From assembly GCA_963402885.1 (NCBI GenBank), contig OY727103.1, positions 7,478,501-7,542,500 on the forward strand: DNA of 64,000 nt, written 5' to 3'. Positions 25,308-39,000 of this stretch are shown here, piece after piece. The notes under the pieces were generated by a model. It made no database searches, was not told where the DNA came from, and worked only from the letters and a program-made list of their open reading frames with translations. A program made the translations under genes and the position numbers. The stretch's first letter is position 1. The number at the start of each line of letters is the position of its first letter. Origin of the DNA: Antedon bifida (lineage: Eukaryota; Echinodermata; Crinoidea; Comatulida; Antedonidae).

Positions 25308-27374
25308 ATGAGAAAATCTCGGGTGTTGCCGATGCAATGGCGATTTAACGGCACCATGTTGGCTTTTCTGTTGCTCGTCTCTGTCGTCTCTGTTGTCATT
25401 ATGCTGGAGTTCGAACTTACAGTCAATAAGAACAGCTGGCACATTATTTGGGATCATCATCGACGGTAAGTTATTTTGATATTTTTCTCTCCTAAACTTT
25501 AAAGTTATATTATCCACATGAAAAATTAATTTTTATAGTATTTTACATTTTAATGTCATGTAACAATAAAAAAAAAAAAAAGAGGAAACTCGAACGCAAA
25601 TATCGCCAATCGCTGCCAGACAATTGGTTTTTGGTTGAATTTAACCGTTGTGATTTTATAAGTGAAAATAAGTCTAATAGTTTACATGTTTTTGTGGGAC
25701 AATACATCTTTTATTGTGAATATAATAACAAACATAAGCAACCGACCGGTACCCAAGCCAATAATACATATCTGGTATCATCTTTGTAACACAGAAATAT
25801 TATCTAATATTTAATTAAACAATGAAAAAGTATTCTATAGACATATAACATTATTATCGTAATCGTAAGATTTAAAATACCTTAAAACATTTACAATACT
25901 AAATTAGGAAATTCTGATGAATTTGGAATTACAAATGTGAATTGTAAAGTAAGCCACGGTAGCATTTCTTTTAAATTACAATTAATAACTAACATCAGTA
26001 TAAAATTAATCTATTTATTTATGAAAATATTACATGAAAGTTCAAATTGCGTCTATTAACATAACATTTAGAGTAGCCTATAACGAATAGATAAATACAA
26101 CCACCATCGGAACATTTTAAATTGTGTTTTTTAGGCCTATACTCTATAGTCATTATTTATTTACATATTATTTTGTTTTAACTTTTAGTGTAATCAACGG
26201 AACACAAGCAAAATGTACTGATGGAAACAATGTGTGTAATAAAACAAATGACAACATAAGTGTACCTTCACCAACACAAGCGAAATGTACTGAAGTCGAT
26301 TATATTGTGTTTCTAAAAACACACAAGACAGCCAGCACAACTCTTGCCTCCATTCTCGAGCGATTCGGCTACATCAGAAATCTACTTTTTGCCGTTAGTA
26401 AAAGTGGACATATTTTTTCTCTTTCAAATTTGTTCAACCGCAACATGATACCGTCACTCTCCTCTCTAAACTCTAAACGTTTAAACACATCATCTAAGCA
26501 AACTGGATATCATCTACTTACTAACCACGTACGATACAACCGTCCAGAAATGGACGCTGTGATCCACGATGCCAAGTACATTACGATCATTCGCGAACCT
26601 GTCGCAAATTTCGAATCAGCTTTTGGTTATTTTGAAATAGCTAAACATCTTGGATTAACAAGTCATAAGAATCCTATTGAAACTTTCATGAAAACACCGA
26701 AGTTATTTCTCGACAAACATTTCTACCAGTGGAAAAGAGCTAAAAACGGCCAATTATTTGACCTTGGCCTAGAGCATGAATCATTTGATGACTACTACAC
26801 TGTCAAGTATAAGATTCGGCAACTGGACTCGGAATTTGATTTAGTTCTTATTACTGAATATTTTGATGAATCTTTGATATTGTTGAAGAAGTTGATGTGT
26901 TGGAGTTTTGAAGATATTCTCTACGTTTCTAACGTAATACGAAGCGCTAGTCATCGATACGCCCTCAACGATGAACTTCGAGCAAAAATACGCGAATGGA
27001 ATAGTGCTGACGTCATGTTGTATACACATTTTAATGAAACATTATGGAAAAAAATTAAAGAATATGAAGGAAATTTCGACAAAGATCTCGCCGAGTTCCG
27101 ATCACGGCAACAACAATCTATGAACAAATGTATTGACGATGAACAACTTAACAAGAACGACAGACGAGAAGTTAAATATGTCCTAAAACCTAACATGACA
27201 AAGTCCATTTTCTGTCAAAATTTGCTAAGAGATGATGTAGCATATACTAATTTGATTAGAAACAAAATGAAGCAATATGGCCTGTATTTATCCTCCTCAC
27301 CCAAGTTAAGTGTTCCCATTCTTCCGAGGGCACGAAAGCCACATTCTTCTTCACGTCGTAGGCATAGGCCTTAA
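25308..27374 (+). CDS. Galactose-3-O-sulfotransferase-like protein, copy 2 (two exons)
   Basis: Exons 25308-25465 and 26189-27374 join in phase, giving 447 residues. The anchor exon has lost two codons relative to copy 1 (HKYFIW became HIIW) but keeps the frame. The PAPS loop LKTHKTASTT and REPVANFESAF are unchanged, so catalysis is probably preserved. Most differences from copy 1 change the amino acid. They cluster just after the PAPS loop (GHIFSLSNLF here versus GHAFSSSKLF), where nine or so replacements fall in about 100 bp. The remaining changes include L-to-R, G-to-V and K-to-L. This pattern fits altered acceptor specificity, relaxed constraint, or gene conversion from another paralogue. 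Confidence 0.87.
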
Positions 27375-27412
27375 CGACCTGTTAGAAAAAATTAAAAATA
27401 TGTGTTTGTTAA

Positions 27413-28038
27413 AGACCCCTTCCCTGCAATTTTGGACGTTTTTTGGAAAATAATACATATATATCACTTTAAAAACATTAAACCATGTCATTCCTTGTCT
27501 TAAATGTACGTTTTATGGTAAATTATGATAAAAAGTGAGAAACAATGCACTACCTAAGTAGCTCGCGGCGATCGACCTCTCGTGGACGGTCTTAGGCCTA
27601 GCCTAGCTAGGCTTAGTTTTGTAGGCCTAGCTGGTAAACATCGGTAACGTACGAACATCGTACGCTAGCTATATACCTAGCCTGACGTTGTATAGTTGCT
27701 GCATTAATTGTCTTTCTATTTTTGCCAGACTCCGTTGATACAAGTTGGGGAAAACCCGGTATTTTCACTGAAAAGTTAGGAGTCTTCCATTTGTTTTTGC
27801 CTCACGATCGATCGAAAAGTGGGCGAATTACAGGTGAAAAACAAAAATATCAATCCGCGCGCAATGCATTTTGGGATTTATAGCGGGCTGCTATAATGAT
27901 TAGAATCGACTTATTTTTCACATTTTTAACCGTTTAAAGACGAAACAAATTATCGCAATAGGACCATATAGTATTATTTTTACATTAAATATAGTTTGTG
28001 ATGTTAAATTAGATCTAAAAAACGTAGGGAAGGGGGCT
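27413..28038 (+). mobile_element. TTAA-flanked MITE family 1, copy in sulfotransferase unit 2
   Basis: Flanked by TTAA at 27409-27412 and 28039-28042. Termini AGACCCCTTCCCT and, reversed, AGCCCCCTTCCCT form a 13-bp inverted repeat with one mismatch. No coding capacity. TTAA target duplication is typical of piggyBac-type transposition, so this is probably a non-autonomous piggyBac-like element. Copies also lie at 44076-44690 (inverted) and 50207-50828. Confidence 0.88.
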
Positions 28039-28551
28039 TTAAAATTTCAGTAGTAGGCCATTGTTTATCAACATATGAGTTGGACAGTGGTGTAATTTTA
28101 ATTCAAACTTTTCTTAACATTAACGTGTTCCTTACACTCTCTTGACGATGGCTACCCAAAAATCAACTCGAACATATCAAAATCGATGATGCAAATACTG
28201 CTAATATTCGTCACCATCAATTAACTAATTAATCGGTGAATGTTCAATGTCATTTGGAAAAGTCGTACGTTTCATTACGCTGTTGATCCGTTTTTAAAAC
28301 GTCATACTTATTAATAAATGTCACATCTCTACAATTTTCAAAAAGGATTTGTTAATTAAAAGTTAAATATTGAGGGTGTGAAATCTGTATGTGTTTCGCT
28401 ATTGTACAATATTATGATAATGATAATAATCTCAATTAATAACTTAACTATGGTATATAATTTTGCATATAATGTTTTGTAAATTGACTTATAATAATTA
28501 ATTTTTATATTATATATGTAACTGTGAAATAATAAAAAAAAAGATGTACAG

Positions 28552-28868
28552 TTTTAACTGTGGCGCAGTGGTTAGAGCATTGGACTTGCAATCAATAGGT
28601 TGCCGGGTCAAGCCCCGGCCCGGTCTCTGCAGTGTTGAGTCCTTGAGCAAGATTCTTTATCCACATTGTTCCTCCCCACCCAGGTGATAGAAATGGGTAC
28701 CGGTATGTAAAAAGTACTGGGAAGGTAAATCAGACTCGTTTGTGCGGGAGGAGTGGCGTACCCCCCACAAACATACACACTTAGTGGAGTCTGGCCCAAA
28801 CGCTAAAGAAATGGAGATGGGCACCACGGCCGTTAGCATTAGCTAAGGTTTCGACTTTACCTTTACCT
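28552..28868 (+). mobile_element. tRNA-derived SINE, unit 2
   Basis: More complete than the unit 1 copy. Box A TGGCGCAGTGGTTAGAGC and a box B-like GGGTCAAGCCCC are both present, followed by the same body and a tail of TTTACC repeats. Confidence 0.82.
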
Positions 28869-29910
28869 TTTCCTACTAGTTCTTTACGCGTCGTCTGACG
28901 GCTCTGAAACATGGCATGCATATACTAGGGTAATAGGTAAAAAGGTATAAAGAGAATATTTTCGTACTTCAACCGGATGCAGAATTATGACGTCTAAACA
29001 TGGTACCAATCGAAAAAAATGCGATTTATAAAGTACTACTCTCCTCTCTTATTCGTTGTAGTATTGAGCTGGGAGACCTCAATTTGAAACCGGATGCAGT
29101 CATACGACGTCTCGAAGCAAAAGAAGCTGTAATGACGTCATAAGATGGAATGTAACATCTCATACACATCAATAACTTCGCTACCAAATACGGCTATATT
29201 CCGAAAAGTTACGTCACATAACCGAAAATGGCATAATTACGGTAAATTATGAAATCTCAAAGTGATTTTCTTTTCAAAGATACCAAACACGTCTACAATC
29301 CGAAGATTTTCGTAAACCGGAAGCATCATTTTATCATTTCCAAAAATGCGGGGCATATATTTAACAATTTCAAAAAGGTGTGAGGCATATCTTAACGTGC
29401 TATTATGCTATATTATAGGCATAATAATCAATTATTTATATTTGTATAATAGGCCTAGCGTATCTAAATAGATTCAATACACTCAACATGTTTATTTTTA
29501 TGTAATGATTGTTTTTTTCATTCAAGTCATATCATGTCAAATTTTACTTTTACAAAAGTGCCCAAACTCCGTAATTCGGTATGCGCCATATTTTTAAAAT
29601 CTGAACGACAGTCTTCAACTTTCGATAAACAATAATTGTTATAGCGACACTTATCATCAAATGACTGCCATGTTTGTTGGCATTTCGAGCGTGTTCACTT
29701 TACAATTAATTTAACATGTCTCTCGAACATAGCAGAGTGAAAATAATATTTTGTCACACCCCCGTGCCTCGATCCGGTAGACCCGAGAGATGGAAAATCC
29801 CTCTTTACTATTTAGCAAGTAGCGGCGGAGTGATTCTGCTCTGAGAGGATTTGGCCTTGTGGCGATTCCCCTCCTATATAGCACGTGGTTTCAGCCGTAT
29901 CCGGATATTC

Positions 29911-30278
29911 ACCCCCTGGACATTTACCCCCCGGAAAACTACCCCCCGGACAACCACCACCTAGACAACTACCCCCTTAGGACAACTACCCCTTTAGGAC
30001 AACTACCCCCCCGGACAAATACCCCCCGGACAACTACCCCCTTAGGACAACAACCCCCTTAGGACAACTACCCCCTGGACAATTACCCCCTAGGAACAAC
30101 CTGACTGACAGTGTATAATAGGTAGTTGACCGGGGGTAGTTATCCTAAGGGGGTAGTTGTCCTAAGGGGGTAGTTGTCCGGGGGGTTGTTATCCTAAGGG
30201 GGTAGTTGTCCTAAGGGGGTAGTTGTCCGGGTGGTAAACATCCGGGGGGTAACTGTCTAGGGGGTAGGTGTCCTAGGA
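29911..30278. repeat. Palindromic C/G-rich minisatellite
   Basis: The left half (about 29911-30093) is an array of 15-17-bp units such as GGACAACTACCCCCTTA. After a short spacer the right half (about 30121-30276) is an array of the same unit in opposite orientation (TAAGGGGGTAGTTGTCC). Transcribed or single-stranded, the two halves could fold into a long hairpin. The C-runs on one arm could also form unusual structures. Confidence 0.9.
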
Positions 30279-30819
30279 CCGGTTTCAGCAGCAACGCACA
30301 GACTTCTCTCTGAGCGGCGTGCCAAAGACATTTTTGACATTCCATTCTCTAGGAAATCAACACGTGTACCTCTCTCGCAAATAAAATGAACAGCGATGGC
30401 CAGGACAAGTTCAATAACTGGCGATGAATGATATGCCGATCAAATAACATGCCGCAAAGAAAAAAAATTGCGAGAGAATTCTGGAGCGCGTGTGAGAAAG
30501 ACTTACGTCCGACAATCGTAATACTAGGCCTAAAATTAAACTTTAGCTAATATGCTTAGCCCTAATCTAGAGGCCTATGCAGAAAATAATTTCATCAATT
30601 TTTATATAATAATAATTGGTGTAATATTTTAATAATGATACACTATTCCTGTTTTAGTAGGCTACGTATATTACGATTTTTATTTATTGTTGTCCATGTA
30701 CGTACTAATAAACCTGGCGCTAGGTTCCATCGCTTGTATTTGTACTCCAAATTTGATAACTAGCTTTATCGTGTGAATACCACACATTAGAAGTACTGTA
30801 TACCTCATGAGTACTTTAA

Positions 30820-31404
30820 TGAAAGAATCACATAAAAAGTAACAAATAAATCCTTAAATTAATGATTTTACAGGCGTGTTCGCGAATTTCACGCATGTTC
30901 AATATTTTTGTTTCTACGATAGTAGATGACTAAAACTCAGTGGAATCCGTCAATTTCTCGTGCATTTATTGGTGAAAAACACGTTTTATTTCAATATATT
31001 TGTTAATCTGTCAATAAAAATACTGTTATAATGTTACTGCTGATAGGCCTACTGTTCTGTTTTCAAAGAATAATAATCGATCCTAAATCAACATCACTAC
31101 CTAGCCTAGACCTAGGACATCCTACTAAGGATATTATGATGAATTGTTCTATTTCATTCTTTAAAGGGTTAACGAAACCGTGTACAGTATCAACAGTAAC
31201 ATTTTTCCTTACTGACTGACAAAATCTTCACTAAATAATGCGTTAAATATATAGATTCCACAGAGTTTTTAGCCCTCTAATTAATTTTGCTCTTTTGACG
31301 TTCCATAGAAACCAAAATATTGAACATTGAGTGTGTGCGAAATTCGCGAACAGTATGCGAGAAAAACATCTGTAAAATCACCAATTTAACGGATTTATTC
31401 TTCA
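30820..31404. mobile_element. Foldback-like repeat A, copy 2 (host of a nested MITE)
   Basis: The left arm (about 30866-30950) and right arm (about 31255-31390) are imperfect inverted repeats sharing TTCAATATTTTxGTTTCTA and GATTTTACAG. A family 2 TTAA element is inserted at the right edge. Confidence 0.65.
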
Positions 31405-31408
31405 TTAA

Positions 31409-31953
31409 AGATGTATTGTCCCTTGAAACACAAAAAAATGAAGGTCAAAATATTCTAAATTTAAATTGGCCATATCAAAGTAATATTAAAGTTATTCACT
31501 TTAAGTCGAAAATTCGAGCCAAAAGCAACAAGTTTACGGAATTAACAGGTAAATTAGTTTGATTACATTTCGTCTGGAAAATCGACGAGCGAAAGTAAAC
31601 AAAGATTTCAAACCACGAGTACGCATTATGCATATGCTAATTAGGATTGTTTACAGCTCGTCACGGTTGAGAAGATATTTTCACACAGATCGTGAGGAAG
31701 TTTTATGATTATGCATACAGAGTAGCCAAACAAGCGCGTTTCATTATGGGGTATGTTTTGATCGAAAACTTTGACTGGAAGTCAGAGTTATTTTTTTAAC
31801 AAAAAAAACGTCTGTATTTCAGTTAAATGATTTTTTTTTCGACAAATTTTTGGTGATAGTTAATAACTATTATGATACTTCAAAATGACCCACCTTTTTT
31901 CGAAATCTGTTATTTTTTATTTTTTTGGAATTAGTCAAAGGGACAATACATCT
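31409..31953 (+). mobile_element. TTAA-flanked MITE family 2, nested copy
   Basis: Flanked by TTAA at 31405-31408 and 31954-31957. Termini AGATGTATTGTCCCTT and its reverse complement form a 16-bp perfect inverted repeat. 545 bp, no coding capacity. The internal sequence matches 56007-56542. Confidence 0.88.
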
Positions 31954-31957
31954 TTAA

Positions 31958-33000
31958 GGTAGGCCTACTAATTCTAAGGTGTGGTATTCACGATAAAGCA
32001 TGGTTAACAAATGTCGAGTTAAAATACAAGGCAGGTGCAAAAGGGAACTAGCCTACTAGCGGACCTAGGCCTAGGCTACTACAATTTCGGTGATTTCCTG
32101 CCTCGCAATTTTGAGAAATGATTTGAATGATGCCTCGCATTTTTTGATGATGGTAATATGATGCCTCGCATAAATTTGTGACTTGCCGCTCATGCCTCGC
32201 TTCCTCGAACTTTGTTACTACCCCTCCTAAACTGCCCTTGAGGAGTGTGATTTACAACACGCTTAAATTTGATAAATTTCTACACACTAACAGCAAACCT
32301 ACAGCACCCCTGAATGTATTGAGGAGTGCAATTTGTAGCACACCTATCATTTTCAAAAGATAAGGCCTGATTATAATATTTATTTCCATATTACTAATTA
32401 GTACGTAAATGAAATGTTCACTTTTAACACACAAAAATAAACCACGTTTCTTGCCCTGAAAAGTATTAAACAAATAGAGAACACAATATGAACCCCTGTA
32501 TATATATCATATGTTATAAACATTGTACAAATAAATACTGTAGTTGCATAAAACAGAATCAACTACACAAAGAAGAGTGACATGTTTGCAACAAACAATT
32601 AATCAAATTAAATATAAAAAGAGATGTATAATTGTTTGAATAAAAAAGCAATGATATGGGCCTGATTTAAAAATAAATAAATAAATTTCTACATTTATCA
32701 TCAGATAGCAGAAGCCTAAAATACAATATACCTCATCCCCATAAAAACAGAAGATTAATAAAATGAGACTTTAAATAGGCCATTTTTCAGTTTTAATAAA
32801 GTTATTTGCTTCTGTAAAAAAAAATGATATTAATAATTTCACTTATAAAAAGACAAAATAAACGTTTAATTTTGACCAAAAACCAGAAACACTAAAAAAC
32901 AGGCGCAATATCTTCGTGAACTCTGGACGTGTTCTTAGCCACATATTTTAACCAATAGCATTCGTTTTTTTTAATCTGTTAATCAGACACTAGTTTTGTG
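31958..33000. other. Non-coding; distal upstream spacer of histone H3 copy 1
   Basis: At 32097-32205 the word ATGCCTCGCA recurs loosely. From about 32400 the sequence matches 50870-51400 upstream of the second H3 gene, marking the start of the duplicated histone block. Confidence 0.55.
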
Positions 33001-33161
33001 GAACTTCCGCCACATTTGAAACAAGAATGCGGACGTGTTCTAAACTGTAAAATTTAGCCAATCACTTGATTTCTGTTTCAATAACAAAAAAACACAATTT
33101 TTCGTTTAGCCAATCGTATTGCTTGTAGTCAATTACCCTTGAAAACATAGGTCCTTATAAA
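32952..33161 (+). promoter_or_regulatory. Histone H3 copy 1 promoter
   Basis: CCAAT boxes at 32952, 33058 and 33110, and a TATAAA at 33156-33161, about 55 bp before the start codon. The same layout precedes the second H3 gene. Confidence 0.8.
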
Positions 33162-33206
33162 CGCACGAATTTAACAATTTTGATATCAATCAATTTCATT
33201 AGTTGA

Positions 33207-33626
<420 letters not shown>

Positions 33627-33655
33627 AGCAAATTCTCCGTTTTCTCAAACCAAAA

Positions 33656-33690
33656 GGCTCTTTTCAGAGCCACCAAAAGTACAAAAGAGA
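33656..33690 (+). terminator. Histone 3' stem-loop and HDE, H3 copy 1
   Basis: Stem-loop GGCTCTTTTCAGAGCC at 33656-33671 (6-bp stem, TTTC loop), followed by the purine-rich AAAAGAGA at 33683-33690, the site pairing with U7 snRNA during 3' cleavage. Confidence 0.95.
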
Positions 33691-33699
33691 TGAAATTAG

Positions 33700-35200
33700 C
33701 ACTTTTCTACTTTATTTGTTGTTTTTTTAATATACCATATAATAATTAATATACATTCATTAATTCAAGCTTAGCATATGTACATTATAATAATCTAATC
33801 TGAAAAAACAGGTAAAAATACAGTATCTATATATTAGTATACAGTACTTACTAATTGCACTTTCTTTTCCCATGATTTGTCTATATAAATTATAATTTAT
33901 AGAGAAGAACATAACACTTTTATGTGTACAGTATTTTTTAAAAACCAATAGATGCACTGATTAAGTTTAAAAATAACATATAGTATAAAACTGACTCCAA
34001 GCCATGATTCAACATTTCGACTTTTATTTGATCATCATCAGGAATGTAATACTAAAACATACATAAATAACATACCATATAATATTACTGTATTCAGTAT
34101 ATAAACTGTATATTATAATAATCTAATCTGTATTTCATTGGGTAAAATGATTTGCTTTGTGAAAATACAACCCTTCATTTTGTTCAGGATGAGAATTACA
34201 TTACTTACCACACATACATTTATTTATTTATTCACTTTCCAGGTATACAAACAGAAAGAAACCAACATTATACAAAAAAAGTGTGGATGGAGTACCCTGA
34301 GGATTATTCCTGGAATAAAATAAATGTACTCTGGCTGTGCTCATACGTTATTAAAAACGATTTACAGAGATTTTTTAAACATTTTTTTGTTATATAAAAG
34401 ACATCAGATTATTTATTACAATAGACACCATATAGTTATGAGGTACGTTTTCAGTTTTTATCCTACCTTTTGTGTTACTTTTCCCATGATTTGTAATTGT
34501 TAAATTATAATTTATCAGATTATAGAGAAGAAAATAACACTTTTATGTGTACAGTATTTAAAAAAACCAATAGATGCACTGATTGAGTTTAAAAATAGTA
34601 GTATAAAACTGACTCCAAATAACCAAGCCATGATTCAACATTTCAACTTTTATTTGATCATATCAGGAATGTAATACTAACACATACCGTATAATATTAC
34701 TGTATTCAGTATATAAACTGTACATTATAATAATATCTGTATTTCATTCAGTAAAATGATTTGCCGTGTGAAAATACAACCTTTCATTTTTATCAGGATA
34801 AGAATTACATTTTTTACAATTAAATGAATAACGTACCACGCCAATTTATTATTCCAGATAAGAATAAAATAAATGTACTGCCTGTGTTCATACATTATTA
34901 AAAACGTTTTACAGAGATTCCATGGTTATACTGTATATAACAAAATTATTTTTTCAGTTGATATTTTATAATATATAAACTGCTTGTACAACAGATTATT
35001 TATTACAATAGACACCATTATTATAGTAATTTTCAGTTTTATCCTACCTTTTGTGTTCGTAAAGTACACCATTGTATTGGTGGTAGGTACAAAATAAAGC
35101 ATGCATACAAATAAAAAGATAAGGTGTTTACTTGTCTTCTTCCCTCCAAATGTTAACAAAGAAAGAACAAGTAAGCTTTTGTTTTGTACATTCAATAAAT
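33700..35200. other. H3-H2B spacer, copy 1
   Basis: No gene. It contains an internal direct duplication: about 33890-34400 resembles about 34490-35060 (shared words CCAATAGATGCACTGATT, ACTGACTCCAA, TATTTGATCAT). Sequence from about 35040 onward matches the spacer before the second H2B gene. Confidence 0.6.
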
Positions 35201-35216
35201 TGCGCGCAGTCAACAA

Positions 35217-35266
35217 CCAATGAATGCAGTCGACAAGTGAGCCTAACTGGAAAACCTCATTTGCAT
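35217..35266 (+). promoter_or_regulatory. Detached distal promoter of H2B copy 1 (CCAAT and octamer)
   Basis: CCAAT at 35217 and the H2B octamer ATTTGCAT at 35259-35266. In the second H2B gene the same octamer lies about 9 bp before the TATA-like element. Here the LINE begins directly after it, pushing the octamer about 6.1 kb away from its gene. Confidence 0.85.
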
Positions 35267-36071
35267 AAATAATAATAATAATAATAACTTTATTGAACAT
35301 ACGCCTTTAAATCGGCGGCACACGTTCTTCTGGACGGTGCGTTCTTACATACATTACATACATTAAGTTAGCCAGGAGGCTAAATAAAAGTATAAAGAGA
35401 AAATAAAAGAAAAAACATTTAAATGAAAGGAAACGAATTGTATAAAAAGAAACTAAAGAGCAAAAAGTACAATACTTAACTTTGATGGAGTGTTATTATT
35501 TATTATTAGTATTATTATCAATGTTATTAATATGTTAATTTTAAAGAAAATATTATTAGACCTATTATTAAAAATGTCATTTAATTTAAATATTATATTG
35601 TTTATTATTATTTAATTATTTATGTTCTTGTTAATACTGTATATCATTTAAGTATGTTATGAGTTATGATCTTTATTTGTTATTTAGTTAAAGTGGTATT
35701 ATTTTTATTATTATTTCGATTTTCCTAATTTTAATATTTAATCTTATTTTTAGTGTTTTATTAACCATTTTACCTCCTGATTTAATTGTGTTTTTAAAGT
35801 TTTGTAAATATAAGTTTAAAGTCTCCATGCAGCAGTTAAGTGTTGTTTACAATGATGATACAAAATACAGATATAAATAAAAGGCCTAAAATGAACAGAA
35901 ATTACATTTGCAAAATTAACAAAATTAACAAATTACATTATAAAGTTAAACATAAGAAATAAATGAATGACAAGGCATTTTAAAATCAACTGATACAGTA
36001 AAAAAAAATTTACACTATGCAAGTCTTACTCTGCAATACAGAACGGAAATCGGATACAATCTCTAGATCTA

Positions 36072-39000
36072 TTAATTGATAATTGCGGAGCGCTTTTTCC
36101 ATGCTCTTTTGGCATATATTTTGCAAAATTTATCAAGTATTAGATGGGTTTCTTTACTGAACACATGATAGTCACTTCCAAGTGTTAGGTGTATTTTAAC
36201 ATCAGTATTAGAATTTATGAATAAGTGCCAAATATGATTAAGGTTAGAAGATTGCAATTGTAGTTTTAAACTCATGGTTTCTTCTTTTCTAATGTCGTCG
36301 TAAGCAGGACATTCAAATAGGAAGTGTGTTACGTTTTCTATACGTTTCATATTGCATAGACTACATAAACCATCACTTTCAGGTAGCCAATTGCATTTTC
36401 TACCTTCTAATGGCAGAGTATTTGTGCGCAGCTTAAATTTGATACTTACCCCTTCAAAATCTGTTTTGTCCAGAAGGTAAGTTTCAAGACAAGGGGTTTT
36501 TTTTAAAGATTTGTATTCGTTGAGTGATGATTTTGTATTTAACTCTTGGCTCCAATTAGTAATTGATAAATCAAAGAGAGATTGTTTAAGAGGGCATACC
36601 CAATGTGAATTAACAATTTCTTTGTTTTTACGAATATATTCAAATATATCATTTGCATTACCTTTAGTAAATAGGTTTTCTAAGTGATTTACAATCTTAT
36701 AACTTAATAGATTAAAATTACAGTTTAAGTCAAGCAAAGAAGTAAGTAATAGTTTTGGCCATCGATTGTGATCCATCAATAAAATACGATTGAAAAAATT
36801 TATCCTATAATTATCCTGTATAACAGAAATAGGCGACCAGCCAAGTTCGCCGTACAACGCTGTCCGTGGTGTATTACGTGGTGCTTTTAAAATACACCGT
36901 GCCATTTGAAGCTGCAATTTTTCAAGTTTATCAACGTCAGAATAACTACCACACCACGTTGAGCAAGCATAATTAATTGACGGTAAAGCGATTACCTTCC
37001 ATAAAATATCACCGTAGTATATGCGGTTGAAGTTATTACAATTGTCAATAATTGACTTGATATAAGCAATTAGGCGATTTCCCTTTTTAATTAAATTTTC
37101 AAAATGAACATGATCATTTAGATTACGTGATATAAAAACACCTAAATACTTATAAGTATCGACTTCTGAAATGCCATAATCTCCTAACTTCCATATCTTA
37201 TTTTTATCAGTTCGCTTGCCGATTATCATAATGTTTGATTTTTCATAATTGAATTTTAGTTTCCAAACTTTGGCAAATTGGGTTGCAATATCCAACATTT
37301 TTTTCATTTCATGTTCATTGTCTGCAATAAGAACAACATCATCAGCCCAAAAAATTCCTCCTAGCCAGATATCATTAATTCGTACTCCAATATTATGGGA
37401 TTTCAGAAGTTTTGTAAACTCGTGTATAAAAATGCAAAAAAGTACAGGTGAGAGTACACACCCTTGCTTTACACCTTGTTCGATATTAAAATAATCTGTA
37501 CATATATCCCCAAACTTTACATGACCTCGTACATTTGTGTAAAGTGCATCAATAATTTTCCAGACGCGGCCTCTAATGCCTGAAGTCCAGGCTGCTGTTA
37601 ATAGGCCATCTCTCCACACGGTATCAAACGCCTTTCGGAAGTCCAGGAAGGCTAAATGTGTTGTCTTTCCCTCTTTTCGACGACATGCGACAACACTTTT
37701 TAGAGTGAATATATGGTCTTCACATCTGTGTCCTGATCTAAAACCTCCCTGGACCTCCGAAAGTACATCGTTGTTTTCAAGATAGTGGGATATATTTTTT
37801 GCCACTATTCTATTAAAGACCTTTGAAACGCATGAGTTTAGAGAGATTCCTCTATAATTGTTTAGGTCTTTACGATCTCCTTTTTTAAAAATTGGACATA
37901 TAATGCTAGTGTTCCATTCAGATGGTATTTTTTCAAGTATAATTATTCTCTTAAATAGTTTTAGCAATGAGTTGTTTAGTACGTCTCCCCCGTTTTTTAT
38001 TAGTTCATTGGTAATGTAGTCGGGTCCTGGAGCTTTATTATTTTTTGCAAGTGAAATAGATTCGGCAACAATCTCATAATTAATTTCTATGTCATATAAG
38101 TAATTTTCTCTATTGTCTATGGATATGTCATCATTTTCATAATTGATTCTAATTTGTTCAACCGACTTCTTGGTTCTAAAAAAATTGTAATCACACATAT
38201 CCTGATCCATTTTACCTAGGGTTTCCCAGTATTGTTTGATTGTTTGGCTTATTAACTTTTTATCCGAAACAGTATTATTGGTACCTGGTACCTTGATACA
38301 ACCTATCACTTTGTTTTTATCGTGTTTACCACCTCTTAAAGATTTCCAAAAGTCTTTGCATGAGGGACCACCTTTATTGGCAATATCAACAGACCGTTTC
38401 ACATTTGTTTTCAAGATCTTTTGCTTAATTAAACACTTGGCATTAGTACGTTTTTCTTGGTACGAAAGCCATAGCAATTTACGTTTGTTTTCATCGTTAT
38501 CTTTAGATTTAATGCATTGTCTATGGAGTTTAGCTGCTTTTTTCCTATCTCTGATAGCAGTGCCTATTTCTTTATCAAACCATGGTTTGCTTTTAGTCTT
38601 AGTTTCTTTAACGCCTATACCATTGGTTGCTGCGAATATTATAATATTTTTCCAGGATTCCCAGAGGGCATCAATATCTTCAAATGAACTAGCATCCCAA
38701 TTATTAAGTTTATTTTGTAAAATATGTTGATATTGTGAAAAATCTTGGTCATATTTAATATCCCATAGTTTGAGTTTCGGTGGTGTGGCTGTACTAGTTT
38801 TATTGTGTTGAACATTAATTGTTAACATTAGAACATTGTGATCACTACCTAGGCCATATTCTCTTTCTTCGTCTATTAAAAGGTTATCAACAAAATTAAT
38901 TAAATCTTTTGAGCACAAAAAATAGTCTATTGTGCTTTGTTTATCGGCCCTTGACCACGTTATTTTGCCATTACAGAGGATTGTAGAGTTTAATATTGTT

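Larger units (their letters stand above)
22198..29483 (+). repeat. Sulfotransferase segmental duplication, unit 2
   Basis: Direct repeat of 14693-21474. Differences include the TTAA element at 27413-28038, a 6-nt in-frame deletion in exon 1, numerous substitutions in exon 2, a more complete SINE head, and loss of about 130 bp after the SINE. Confidence 0.95.
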
